DNA from: a virus
DNA length: 27,556 nucleotides
IMG/VR virus record: IMGVR_UViG_3300008954_000227
Coordinates: 1 to 27,556 of that record
Direction: 5' to 3' (one strand)
Positions 6,872 through 16,775 of the stretch are shown here, one piece after another. Under the pieces are notes generated by a model, which searched no databases, had not been told where the DNA came from, and was given only the letters and a program-made list of their open reading frames with translations. How positions within the stretch are numbered: the first letter of the stretch is position 1; every line of letters begins with the position of its first letter. The translations under genes and the position numbers were made by a program.

Positions 6872-7993
6872 ATGGCAAGAAAAGGCGGACTAGCTAGGTT
6901 TATGGAAGGGTTCTCTACAGGTTACGATACTGTAGGGTCTATCGGTGAAGACATCGCAATGGCTAAAGTTAGAGATTGGGAAGAGGAAGAAACTACTAAC
7001 GATAAAGGGGAAACAGTTTGGAACTACGGTGGTAAAGAGTACGCTAATAAACTAACGGACGAGCAAAAGTTTAGTGCCCAAGCTGAAGGTATCGGCGCTG
7101 CCAAAACTAGATGGGGTGACCCTGAAGACGCCTTGGACTTTAAGAAAAAGCAGGCTGACTACAACCACTCTAGGCTAATAGCTAAGAAAGCTCAACAGGC
7201 CTATGAGATGGATAAACCTTACAACGATGCTATAACAGCTTACAACCAAAAAGCAGGTAAAGAATATGGTGGCGAAGGAGCGTTTAAAGACGCCGGTGAA
7301 GCTGCTGATACGTTTATTAACATAAACAAACGCTTTGGTAGGGGGGAGGGTTTTACCTTCCAAGAAAACATGACCAAAGATGAGATGGCGGGCTTCACTA
7401 GAGACGCTAGCGTGTACGCTGCGGAACTTACAGGGATGTTATCCAACCCTAGTACTGGTATGGATGAACTTGTGAAGTGGTCTGATAAAGTAAACGGTGA
7501 AAACAAAGGGGTTACATACCAAACGGACGAGAAAACTGGGATGATATCGATGTACAATACCGTCGATGGCAAGGTATCGGGCCCTGCGTTTATCACCGGT
7601 ACTGACATGAATGACCTTAAAGCTAACTTAACTACTTTTGCTACACCTGGCGGTATGACTACGCTAGTGGCTAATAAGAAACAAGACGAGAAAGACGCGC
7701 TAGACGCAGAGTACAAAACGTCCCAAATAGCAAAAAACTTTGCAACTGCGACTAAGCCGATACAGGACAAAGCCCGTGAAGCGTGGATGAGTACCCTTGG
7801 TAAGTTAATAACGAGTAGTGATTACATAACCCTTCACAAACAAGCGTCGGCACAAAACTCCCCTGAACTTTGGAAGCAGCTTGAAATCTTGCGAGATGAT
7901 GCGTACAAGTCATTTGAGGCCATGATGGGGCAGTATGATAAAGGGCTAGGAAAAAAATCTTACACAGGTTTTTCAGGCAAAGAAGTAAAATAA
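6872..7993 (+). CDS. Internal virion (ejection) protein, gp15-like position
   Basis: The 373-residue protein starts MARKGGLARFMEGFSTGYDT after a strong AAGGAG. It is hydrophilic and mostly helical, with repeated acidic/basic stretches, no Cys, and no membrane segment. A short N-terminal amphipathic, Gly-rich region (about 1-30) precedes the helical body. In the fixed order of podovirus ejection genes it takes the place of the middle internal protein (T7 gp15), between the gp14-like protein and the giant protein. The phrase ANKLTDEQKFSAQAEGIGAA and the rest resemble structural proteins of marine podoviruses that I have seen, without an enzymatic domain. The assignment leans mainly on order, size and composition. 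Confidence 0.6.
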   Translation: MARKGGLARFMEGFSTGYDTVGSIGEDIAMAKVRDWEEEETTNDKGETVWNYGGKEYANKLTDEQKFSAQAEGIGAAKTRWGDPEDALDFKKKQADYNHSRLIAKKAQQAYEMDKPYNDAITAYNQKAGKEYGGEGAFKDAGEAADTFININKRFGRGEGFTFQENMTKDEMAGFTRDASVYAAELTGMLSNPSTGMDELVKWSDKVNGENKGVTYQTDEKTGMISMYNTVDGKVSGPAFITGTDMNDLKANLTTFATPGGMTTLVANKKQDEKDALDAEYKTSQIAKNFATATKPIQDKAREAWMSTLGKLITSSDYITLHKQASAQNSPELWKQLEILRDDAYKSFEAMMGQYDKGLGKKSYTGFSGKEVK

Positions 7994-8006
7994 TAAGGAG
8001 CCTTAT

Positions 8007-11000
8007 ATGGCGTTGTATAGAGTTGAGGCACCTAACGGTAAAACTTATGAGGTTACTGCTCCTAGCGGAACCAAAATGGAAGACATATATGACTATGTCC
8101 AAGTTGAGTTTCTAGATAAAGAACAGAACACTACTACCGAGGCCGGGGGGCTAAGTTCAGAAGACCCTTATTCTTTAGACTACTACATGAAGAACAACGT
8201 TCCTATGGGGGAACGTGGGCGTCCGGCTGACTATGAGGGTGCTGATACTACTTACGCACCTACATCAGGTTTAACGGACACTAGCACTACGCCTACATCA
8301 GGTTTAACGGACACTAGCACTACACCTACATCAGGTTTGTCTTCCACAGTCGAATCAGCTGTAAAAGACCAGACTTCTATCATACCCGAAACAGATTATT
8401 CTTTTGATGATGGCACCCCTATGTTCCTGACTGATGGAGGTATGTCTACAACTTCGTGGGCAGAAGAAGTTAATAAAATCCAGAAACAAATAGATGCCGG
8501 TGAGACGGAAGACTATTTGGAGCGTCCACTAACAGACCGTTTGGAGTTTGCAAAGAGTCAGGTACCCGGAGAAGCAGACTTCTCTAAAGAGCCGCCAATG
8601 CTATCTAAAGCAGAAGCCATAGCTAAGAACTTTGCTAGTGGGTACGTCACTAACCAGTCGATGTTGGTTAAAGGCCAAGAGATTAATTTATTTGAACGTG
8701 ACTACAACAAACTGCAGAGATTGTACGCTGCTCGCGCCAAGAGAGGGGAAAATAAAGGTTTAGGTAAACCGTTTACCGTAACCATCGGCGACAATGGGTT
8801 GGAAGATTTAGTGCGCGTTGAAGACATAGATAATAAGATTGCAGAACTAGAATCCAAAACTAGTAACCTAAACAGCTACTTTGACCTATCTAATAGGATT
8901 AAAGGGTGGGGGCCTGATACAACCCAGCTAGACCCTAGAACAGATACTTTTTGGCAAAAAGATGTACCTTCAGGGTTAGGCCAAGCTACTGGGTTTATAA
9001 CCAACCAAGCAGCTATGGCTGCAGCAACACGAGGAAGAGGTGGTAAACCTGCTAACTTTGCAGGCATAGCTGCGCAGGGTTCTATGGTTAACAGGACAGC
9101 TAGTTTTGAAGACGCTCTAAATAGTGACGCTAGCCTAGAGGACGCGTTTGTCGCTGGTGACATAGGTGCACTCATAGGTACAACAGAGGCTATGCCTCTA
9201 GCTAGCATGTTGAACAGGATAGACAAGGGTACGGGAGGTAGCATTAGAGTTACCTTACGTAAAATGCTATCTGAGGGTACCGAAGAGGCCCTGCAGGAAA
9301 CGTTCCAAACTATCATGAACAACTTGACAGCGTCTGACTTCGTTAAATATGACCCTGAGCGAAATATGTTCGTTGGCGTAGAAGAAGGAGCAGAAGTAGG
9401 GTTCACAGTTGGCTCCATACTGTCTGTAGTAACTTCTCTGTTCTCGGGCCGTAAGATGCGTAACTTATCTAATCAGATAAACGAAGATGTAGACAACAAA
9501 GACGTAACCGGAGAAATAGAAAAGGGCGTTGTTAACACGCTAGACCCTAACGTTGATGCTAGTACTGTAGACCCTAGTCAGCCTGCTATTGATACTAGCG
9601 CTGACGCGCACCTTAACCCAGTAGTAGTTGGTTCAGAAACTGAGGAGCAATCTGCTGCTTCTACGGACGAGAAGCGGTTTGAGCTTCGTAACAAACACGC
9701 TAAGACGTTCCCTAATGAAAAGGAATGGATTAAAGCCAACCGAGAAGTTGTGCATAACCAGCAGAAAAGCGACGCTAGTGACCCTACCACAGAAATTGGA
9801 AAGATGTTCCTTGCGTGGAAAAACGACCCTGATGTAGCTGTAACAGGCATGCACGACACCGACGAGAACGGAAACCCAACTGATGAAGCGTTTAAAGCAT
9901 TCTTAAAAGATAATATAGTACCTCCTAAACAAGCAGAAGAGCACGCAGCTTATGTTGCAGCCCTAGACGCCCACGCTATTGAGCAAGAGGCTAACCCAAC
10001 GCCAATAGTAGAAGTAACCACCGAAGAAACTGACGACCCTTATGGGTACAAATTCAGAGCACAACAAGAAGGAGTTACTGAGGCCGAGTGGATTGCTGCT
10101 AACCTGGAACGTATGAGTAAAGAGTCTGCTGAGACCCAAGAGAAGTACAAAGATGACATAGCTAAAAAGCAGCAAAGGCTTGCTGAACTCCAAGGTGAAA
10201 CTGAAACTGAAACTGCAACTGAAACTGATGAAAACGTAGAAGCGTTTCCTAGTAACCCTTTTATAGGAACCAAGAAGAAAGTACGAAAGGCCTCTTGGGA
10301 TAAAGCTGCTGAGGCTTTAGGGGAAGACTTCGAAGCAAACCACGATGGGCTAAGCCAACTTATACATAACGACAAACGTTATTCTTCTAAAGGTTTCGAT
10401 AAAGCTCTAGCTGCTGTAGTTAAGGCTCAAGAAGAAGCTACCGCAGAAACAAAGGTAGAACCGTCAACTACGGAAGAAACAAACGAATTAACACCGACCA
10501 CTGTGGAAACAGGGTTATCTACTACTGAGGAAACTGGGGTACCTACTACGGGTGAGGAGTCAAACGACTTAGTACAGCGAGCATTAAATACTGGCGCTAT
10601 CAACTGGAACCCAACCGGTAGAAGTACTAATAGACCTAAGCTTGTAAAATGGTTTAGTAGCGTTCTACAAGACGGTACTTTAGATAACTTCGTAGATAAA
10701 AAGGGAGACTTCATGAATAGTGAAGTCGTTAAAGCGGCAGGACTAAAGAAATCGGACGACGTAACATACAACAAAAAGACTATCGCGAAAATACTAGCGG
10801 AAGCGTTCGGGTATAAAGACGCCGATAGCTTCGCTAAAGACTTCAGAGCGTACCTGTCTAAAAAGTACCCTTCCTCAGATAATAGTCTATCAGACCCAAC
10901 TACTTCTGCAAGTAACATTGTTTCGTTAGAGGATGACGCGGACAGCGGGGTACTCAACCCACGTAAGTTGATTGAAGGTGAGGTAGACCAGTCAAAAACA

Positions 11001-14000
11001 GTAACCGCTGGGGGCTCTAAAGGGGAAATCTTTGCCCTTAGTAAAAATGAAGAGCAGTGGGTAGATGAAAAAGCTACAGCAGAAGAAACCGCTTCTGCTA
11101 AAAAACTAGAAGCGTACCGTAAAAGAGGCGACAAGTTAAAGCAAAACAATGCCTCTGCGGAAGAGTGGGCTTCGTTTAACCAAGAATTAAATGGTTTAGT
11201 GGTTCAGCACCCTGAACTTAAGCAAGTTGTTGTTAGCGAACTGAAACTATCTGCGAGGAGAGACGCTGTAATTAACAACAAAGCGGAGAAAAAAATAGCT
11301 AGTACTCTTTGGGGTGAACACCAAAACGAAGGGGGCGTTACATACGACAGTTTGTCAGACGGCGCTAAGTACGACTGGCACCTCTCTATAGACGAGTACG
11401 CGCAAACGAAGAACGAAACGCAGCTACAAAAAGATTTACAGGAAATAGCGAACACTACATACCCAACACTACTAGGAGAACCTAATGCTCAAACTAAACA
11501 GAAGCTTCCAACTAAAAGCGAAAAAGAGACTAAGAGACTCGGCAAAAGTTCTACAGGAAGCCAAGGAAGCAGGAGTACCGCTGTCGTCAATAATGGAAAG
11601 GACGCTCCAAAACCACGGGGCAAAAAGTACACTAAGAAGCAGAAAGCCGCAGTAGCTTATGCTGAGGAGCATATTGGTCGCAACTGGGAAACCGATAGAA
11701 AGCGACTTGTACCTCTTCTCAAGAAACGAGACCTTAAAGAATTCTACGACTTTGTGGATAAAGTAGCAGGGGTTGACGCTAAAAGTAACCCTGCTAAGTT
11801 GAAAGAGAAATTCGAAGCTAAAGAAGCAGCTGAGAAAGCAGCTCCGGTAAAGACATCTAAGAAAGCCAAACTAAACAAAACTGAAGCCCGTAAGTACGCT
11901 AGAAATGTACTAGGTAAGTATTGGAAGCGAGACAACCCGGACTTAGTTGAAATGGTTACGTCTAAGAAATTTGACCCGTTGGCATTCCAAAGAAGAATTA
12001 ACGAAGTTCTGGACTCTAAGACCGGTGAGGGTAAACCTCAGTTTGCGTTCAGTGATGGATTACACCGTTCGAAGGATTCCCCACACAAGGTAACGCACAG
12101 GGACATTGAAGATTTCGTAGCGGAGTTAATGGGTAGGGATAAGGTGACCGCTAGAGACATGCGACGTATCCATATATTCCAATCCCACCAAGAGTTAAGT
12201 GACGCTATTGTAAACGACAATATACTTGGAGATACTGTAGCTAAAGAAGAGATTGAGTCGGTAACTAAGACTGGTTCTCCTATACATGGTAAGGGTGTAG
12301 CGTTCGTTAGGGGCGTTAGTGGTATAAAACACGCGTTCTTTATCCTAGATGAGATGGACATGATATCCGACAAAATGGGCGTAGCCGGTATATTCGCGCA
12401 TGAAGTTGGTGTTCACATGGGTATGCAGAGTCTTATGGGGGGTAAAGCGACATCTAAAGTAGCGAACACTATTAGGAGTTGGGCATCCCGAAACGACGGT
12501 TCTGTCGAGCAAAAAGTCGCGCTAGAGGTGGAAGACCGAATAGCTTTCGTTCAAGAGATGCACGAAGCTCGAGGGGAAGCCCCTATGACCCAAGAGGAAA
12601 TAGACAGCGAAACCGTTGCTTACGCCGTACAGTTCGGAATAGAAAACCACGGTATTAACCCTATTACAGCGAAGCCTGTGCCTAAAAACTCGTTGCGTGC
12701 GTTGATTAAAACGGCGTACGATACGCTGAAGAACTTCATGAATTCTATCGCTGGGGGTAATGCTAAGTCTCTTACTGTTGAAAACCTAATTGATGCTGCG
12801 TATGGTGCTGCTCGTTTAGAGATTAACAAAACGTACCATGTATCAACTACTGAAAAGATAGGAGATGTAGACCTTACTTACGCTGGGTCTGGGTTAGATG
12901 GAGCAGTAAATGGTTTCGGGTTTAACATAACAGACCGCTTCGGTTCAGCTGGGGTGTACGCAAAAGAGATTAGTAAAAGGAAGACCAAACCCGTTAAGCT
13001 AAGCAGTTTGCTTGACCTATCTAAAAAAACAGGAATTAAATCGGTAGCGCCTGATTTGAATACAAAGCTTAGTAAATTAATTAAGGAAGGTGCGTACCTG
13101 CTAGAAGGTAAGAAGTGGAAGCCTCTGAATTGGGGTGGGTTTGCATTTACTTACACCAAAGGTGGGCTAGATGGGAACACCGTTACTATAACTAATATTA
13201 AGTCAGGAGACTCAACGGATGTAACGTTAGAACTTCGAGATGAGAATGGCGCACGCATGTTTTCACCGGAAGAGATTGCTACGTTGGGAACTATGGTAGA
13301 CCATCTCAGTGGTGCGCCTCAGGTTTACACCCACATGGTTGATGTTTTAGTAACTGACGAAGAGCTTATGTCTTTGGACGACCGTATAAGCGAACAGAAA
13401 ATAGTTGTGGACTTTGTTAACTCCATGAGTAAAGAGCTACAAGCGCTAATAGCGTCTGAAAATGACGAAGGTGCTAGCCTGGAGGAAATGTCGGGTAGAG
13501 CCTTATACGAAACCTTGTTCCTTATCGAAGCAGGGCACACTAAAAAAGGCAATAAAGGGTACCAACTTATTAATGAGTTGGCGGACACCCATAAAGTAAC
13601 CCACGACGACTTAAAGGTAGCTAACCAAATAGAAGGGGAGATGCGCCACTCGGCTAAAATCGCTGCGATAATGGATAAAGCCGGCATTAAAGGTACTAAG
13701 ACTGTAGACCTGACTGAACCTGGTGGTTTTCCTAGTGAACTAGACGCGCTATCGGATAAGTCTTTGGGGGCGCTATTTAATAAGAAGGATAGAATTGCTA
13801 GGGGCGTAATTGCTGACGAAGAAGGAAGCTCTAGGGACTCTAAACTTCTTGAGGGTACTTATAACAAAGTAATATTCAACGAAGATAATATTATAACTTC
13901 GGGCATTATTAAGATGACGGACTCGGGCGGTAAGCTGCTTGACATCCCTCTATCTAAGAAGAAAGACTACGTTCGTTTCTCAGTTAAGAACGAGCGCAAC

Positions 14001-16775
14001 CATAATGATAGACGTAACATACGCAAAATAATAAAATTCTCCCTTGGTAAAAATGCTGCATACCAATGGGACACCATGGCTTCACTCGCTAAGAAGTCCG
14101 CAGAGTCCGTAGATTTCTTAAGCAGTTTGATATATAAGCATCGGTCTGAACTACCTACAGCGGTAGACGTAGAAAAGGTACTCAGAGATAAAGACGTAAT
14201 GCGTAACAAACTAGTTCGCTCTGTTGAGAGTATAGCAGTGCAAGCACGAGAAATGACGTTTGAGCGCCGTCAATTAGTTAACTCGTTCATCCAAAAGGCT
14301 ACTGTGGAACAGATATGGCCGGACAACCCTAACATCAAGGGGCGTACCATTACCGTAGATAAGGACTTCCATAAAGAGTTTACTGAAGTTCTGTCTGAAG
14401 CTGAGCAAAAAGTAGTTATGGACGTGTTTAGGCACGGGCATGAGATGGCGACTATGCTTAAAGATTTGTCTATAGAACTAGGAATAGATAGTGAGTTCCT
14501 AGGGTTCACACAGATGGAAGGCCCGTACGCTCCGCTAATGCGTTTTGGTAAATATGTTGTGGAGTTTAAGTCGCAAGAAGTGCTAGATACTGAAGGGCAA
14601 CTGAAAAAAGGTGGCTTACCGCCGTATAGGGAGAAGCTACTCAGCCAAAAACTGGAGAAACTAAAGACCAACGACAAGTACTATGAGTTAAGTTTCCATC
14701 AGACAGAAGGTGAAGCTACTAAGTACAAAGATGATAATGAGGGTAATTATGCGACGAGTACAGTAACTCCTAAAGCAGAAAGCGTAAGTGAAGGGCGAGT
14801 GCCGGACGTTAAAGTTTTAGAAAAAGTTTACGGTGCTATGAAGACGCTAGACCTAGACCCGGGGGCGAAAAAAGCTTTCGAGTCCATGTTGGAGGATATG
14901 TACCACTCTTCTTTAGAGGAGGCTAACGCGCGTCACTCGCAAACTAGGAGAAAAGGTTACGCTGGGTACAACGATAACATGCTGTTTAACTTCATAGAGC
15001 ACGCTAAAGCGGAAGCTAACCTAGCCGCAACTCTAAAGTATGGTAAAGACATAAATGTAACGTTAGCGGAGATGACAGCCCAAGCTAAAGAAAGTAGCAA
15101 CCCTAATGTGATGAAATTGCATAACGCTGTAGTGAAACACTACACTATAAGTTTATCCAAAGGAGAGACTAAGATTGCAGACGCAATACTTTCGTATAAC
15201 GCGTTTAGTTTACTTACCTCATCCTTTGGTTACCACGTGCAGAACGCGACCCAAACGTTTGCAGTAGCGCACCCTATACTAGCCGGTGTCTTTGGCAACT
15301 GGAATAAAGTGCGTAGTAAGATAATGAACGGGTACCATATAGCAAGTGACATTGTAAGTTACGACGGAAAGGTGCCTTTTGTAGGAAGTAAAAAAGTAAC
15401 ATGGCAGACTAACATCGACATAGACGCAGCACCTTCTAGGTATAGACACGTGCTCGCTAGGATTCAAGATATGGGGCAGTTAGACGTTGGTGTAGAGGAA
15501 GACCTTTCTAGCCTTAAAGAGACAAGCACAGGCTTCAAGGCGTTTGACGCCACGTCGAGAGGAGCTTCTAAGGTAAGCCATAGAGCGTATCAAGTACCAA
15601 GGTTGGTAGAGTCGTACAACCGTGTGTCTACTGCTATTGCAGCTTTTGATTTAGCTACGGAGAACCCGGAAGCCATCAAACACATGGGGATGACCCCAGA
15701 AGAATTTGCGGTTAAAGTGGTTCAAGACGCCCAAGGTGACTTCTCTGCAACGGGAGCCCCTTACTTCTTCAAGTTGTTAGGTAAAAACCCTGTGGGTAAA
15801 GTAGCACTTCAGTTCCGTAAGTTCTCAGTAATGATGATGTGGGCGTACGCTAGAGCAACATTCCAGGCGTTTAAAGGAGCCACTAAACAAGAGAAAATCA
15901 TAGGTGCTAGAACTGTAGCGTTCCTCCTAATGCACACTTCTGTATTTTCGGGTATTAGAGGACTACCAGCAATTGCTAAGTTTACTGCTATATACTTGCT
16001 ACTAGCAAGTATGTTTGGCGAGGACGATGAAGAGCCTAAGAACACCAAAGGTTACATTGAGCGTATGGTGGATGAAAACGTTAACAATAAAACTGTAGCC
16101 ACTATGATAAACCGAGGAGTTCTTAGTGCCCTTGGTATAGATGCCTCTATAAAGTTAAGCCACGCTGGAATATTTGATTTGGTTCCTTTCGGAGACTTCG
16201 ACCTTTCGCTTGATGGTTTGATGGAGTACATCTATGGAGCCTTCGGGCCGACAGGGGGGCAAGCCGCTAACGTTGTTAGAGGTTTTGAGTTCGCGAAAGA
16301 AGATAACTACTATAGAGCTTTGGAGAGTGTTTCTCCTAAAGGGGTAAAATCAGTCATGGAGTCATACCGACTTGGCACTGAAGGTTACACTGATAAGGCG
16401 GGAACCGTCGTGTCTAAACCTAAGAACTTCGATGTACTACCTCTTATAGCAAACGCTTTAGGTATTCCGGTAAGTCAAGTTTCTAACTTGAAGTGGACTA
16501 GAGGGGAGCAGTATGAAATTAAGGAGTACTTTACTAGACGTCAGCAGGAAATAACAAGTGAACATAAGCGCGCAAGCAAAGCAAAAGACCAAGAAGCAAG
16601 ACGTAACGCCGAGCGTGCTTGGTATAGGTTACAAGACGCCAAGGATAACACGCGCCCATTCTTCAACAACACGCCTAGTTCTCTAAAGCGTACCCCTATA
16701 ACAGTTCTACTTAAAGCAGGAGACAGAGATTGGAAGAAGCAACAGAAGCTCGAAAGTGAATTAGGCACTAGGTAA
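8007..16775 (+). CDS. Giant polyvalent internal virion protein (PLxRFG type)
   Basis: This single uninterrupted 2922-residue ORF starts after AAGGAG. Blocks in order: an N-terminal beta module (MALYRVEAPNGKTYEVTAPS, about 1-36); a Thr/Ser-Pro repeat linker (about 85-115); a helical region with Gly/Ala-rich segments (about 310-480); acidic Glu/Thr linkers (around 730 and 815-850); a repeated helical module (about 1212-1255 and 1294-1336); an HEVGVH block (1465-1470) with a possible third ligand Glu1535; an ADP-ribosyltransferase-like block (about 1609-1797: H1611, GSG 1627-1629, GFGFN 1636-1640, SEQ 1795-1797); the PLMRFG motif (2176-2181); and a C-terminal region with hydrophobic helices (about 2630-2672). 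PLxRFG, ART and metallopeptidase modules together are typical of large polyvalent proteins of phages, which carry effectors into the host. As the last and largest internal-protein gene it also fits the T7 gp16 or N4 ejected-protein position. No lysozyme or transglycosylase motif was recognised. Confidence 0.8.
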   Translation: MALYRVEAPNGKTYEVTAPSGTKMEDIYDYVQVEFLDKEQNTTTEAGGLSSEDPYSLDYYMKNNVPMGERGRPADYEGADTTYAPTSGLTDTSTTPTSGLTDTSTTPTSGLSSTVESAVKDQTSIIPETDYSFDDGTPMFLTDGGMSTTSWAEEVNKIQKQIDAGETEDYLERPLTDRLEFAKSQVPGEADFSKEPPMLSKAEAIAKNFASGYVTNQSMLVKGQEINLFERDYNKLQRLYAARAKRGENKGLGKPFTVTIGDNGLEDLVRVEDIDNKIAELESKTSNLNSYFDLSNRIKGWGPDTTQLDPRTDTFWQKDVPSGLGQATGFITNQAAMAAATRGRGGKPANFAGIAAQGSMVNRTASFEDALNSDASLEDAFVAGDIGALIGTTEAMPLASMLNRIDKGTGGSIRVTLRKMLSEGTEEALQETFQTIMNNLTASDFVKYDPERNMFVGVEEGAEVGFTVGSILSVVTSLFSGRKMRNLSNQINEDVDNKDVTGEIEKGVVNTLDPNVDASTVDPSQPAIDTSADAHLNPVVVGSETEEQSAASTDEKRFELRNKHAKTFPNEKEWIKANREVVHNQQKSDASDPTTEIGKMFLAWKNDPDVAVTGMHDTDENGNPTDEAFKAFLKDNIVPPKQAEEHAAYVAALDAHAIEQEANPTPIVEVTTEETDDPYGYKFRAQQEGVTEAEWIAANLERMSKESAETQEKYKDDIAKKQQRLAELQGETETETATETDENVEAFPSNPFIGTKKKVRKASWDKAAEALGEDFEANHDGLSQLIHNDKRYSSKGFDKALAAVVKAQEEATAETKVEPSTTEETNELTPTTVETGLSTTEETGVPTTGEESNDLVQRALNTGAINWNPTGRSTNRPKLVKWFSSVLQDGTLDNFVDKKGDFMNSEVVKAAGLKKSDDVTYNKKTIAKILAEAFGYKDADSFAKDFRAYLSKKYPSSDNSLSDPTTSASNIVSLEDDADSGVLNPRKLIEGEVDQSKTVTAGGSKGEIFALSKNEEQWVDEKATAEETASAKKLEAYRKRGDKLKQNNASAEEWASFNQELNGLVVQHPELKQVVVSELKLSARRDAVINNKAEKKIASTLWGEHQNEGGVTYDSLSDGAKYDWHLSIDEYAQTKNETQLQKDLQEIANTTYPTLLGEPNAQTKQKLPTKSEKETKRLGKSSTGSQGSRSTAVVNNGKDAPKPRGKKYTKKQKAAVAYAEEHIGRNWETDRKRLVPLLKKRDLKEFYDFVDKVAGVDAKSNPAKLKEKFEAKEAAEKAAPVKTSKKAKLNKTEARKYARNVLGKYWKRDNPDLVEMVTSKKFDPLAFQRRINEVLDSKTGEGKPQFAFSDGLHRSKDSPHKVTHRDIEDFVAELMGRDKVTARDMRRIHIFQSHQELSDAIVNDNILGDTVAKEEIESVTKTGSPIHGKGVAFVRGVSGIKHAFFILDEMDMISDKMGVAGIFAHEVGVHMGMQSLMGGKATSKVANTIRSWASRNDGSVEQKVALEVEDRIAFVQEMHEARGEAPMTQEEIDSETVAYAVQFGIENHGINPITAKPVPKNSLRALIKTAYDTLKNFMNSIAGGNAKSLTVENLIDAAYGAARLEINKTYHVSTTEKIGDVDLTYAGSGLDGAVNGFGFNITDRFGSAGVYAKEISKRKTKPVKLSSLLDLSKKTGIKSVAPDLNTKLSKLIKEGAYLLEGKKWKPLNWGGFAFTYTKGGLDGNTVTITNIKSGDSTDVTLELRDENGARMFSPEEIATLGTMVDHLSGAPQVYTHMVDVLVTDEELMSLDDRISEQKIVVDFVNSMSKELQALIASENDEGASLEEMSGRALYETLFLIEAGHTKKGNKGYQLINELADTHKVTHDDLKVANQIEGEMRHSAKIAAIMDKAGIKGTKTVDLTEPGGFPSELDALSDKSLGALFNKKDRIARGVIADEEGSSRDSKLLEGTYNKVIFNEDNIITSGIIKMTDSGGKLLDIPLSKKKDYVRFSVKNERNHNDRRNIRKIIKFSLGKNAAYQWDTMASLAKKSAESVDFLSSLIYKHRSELPTAVDVEKVLRDKDVMRNKLVRSVESIAVQAREMTFERRQLVNSFIQKATVEQIWPDNPNIKGRTITVDKDFHKEFTEVLSEAEQKVVMDVFRHGHEMATMLKDLSIELGIDSEFLGFTQMEGPYAPLMRFGKYVVEFKSQEVLDTEGQLKKGGLPPYREKLLSQKLEKLKTNDKYYELSFHQTEGEATKYKDDNEGNYATSTVTPKAESVSEGRVPDVKVLEKVYGAMKTLDLDPGAKKAFESMLEDMYHSSLEEANARHSQTRRKGYAGYNDNMLFNFIEHAKAEANLAATLKYGKDINVTLAEMTAQAKESSNPNVMKLHNAVVKHYTISLSKGETKIADAILSYNAFSLLTSSFGYHVQNATQTFAVAHPILAGVFGNWNKVRSKIMNGYHIASDIVSYDGKVPFVGSKKVTWQTNIDIDAAPSRYRHVLARIQDMGQLDVGVEEDLSSLKETSTGFKAFDATSRGASKVSHRAYQVPRLVESYNRVSTAIAAFDLATENPEAIKHMGMTPEEFAVKVVQDAQGDFSATGAPYFFKLLGKNPVGKVALQFRKFSVMMMWAYARATFQAFKGATKQEKIIGARTVAFLLMHTSVFSGIRGLPAIAKFTAIYLLLASMFGEDDEEPKNTKGYIERMVDENVNNKTVATMINRGVLSALGIDASIKLSHAGIFDLVPFGDFDLSLDGLMEYIYGAFGPTGGQAANVVRGFEFAKEDNYYRALESVSPKGVKSVMESYRLGTEGYTDKAGTVVSKPKNFDVLPLIANALGIPVSQVSNLKWTRGEQYEIKEYFTRRQQEITSEHKRASKAKDQEARRNAERAWYRLQDAKDNTRPFFNNTPSSLKRTPITVLLKAGDRDWKKQQKLESELGTR
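8259..8338 (+). repeat. 33-base tandem repeat in the giant gene
   Basis: Two full copies (8259-8291 and 8292-8324), identical except at the last base, and a third partial copy encode PTSGLTDTST linker units, giving a flexible Thr/Ser/Pro/Gly linker after the N-terminal module. Near-identity at base level means the duplication is recent, or the array is length-variable by slippage. Confidence 0.85.

Noticed and set aside
8876-9418. 180-residue open frame on the - strand inside the giant gene
   Set aside because: Antisense shadow of the giant gene, with low-complexity Ser/Pro/Ala content.
10427-11149. 240-residue open frame on the - strand inside the giant gene
   Set aside because: It is opposite a well-supported coding frame, is rich in Ser/Leu/Phe as expected of an antisense shadow, and has no recognisable domain or expression context.
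8007-16775. Transglycosylase or N4-type virion RNA polymerase domain in the giant protein
   Set aside because: I looked for a lysozyme-like catalytic Glu context and for T7-like RNA polymerase motifs and found none that I could support.
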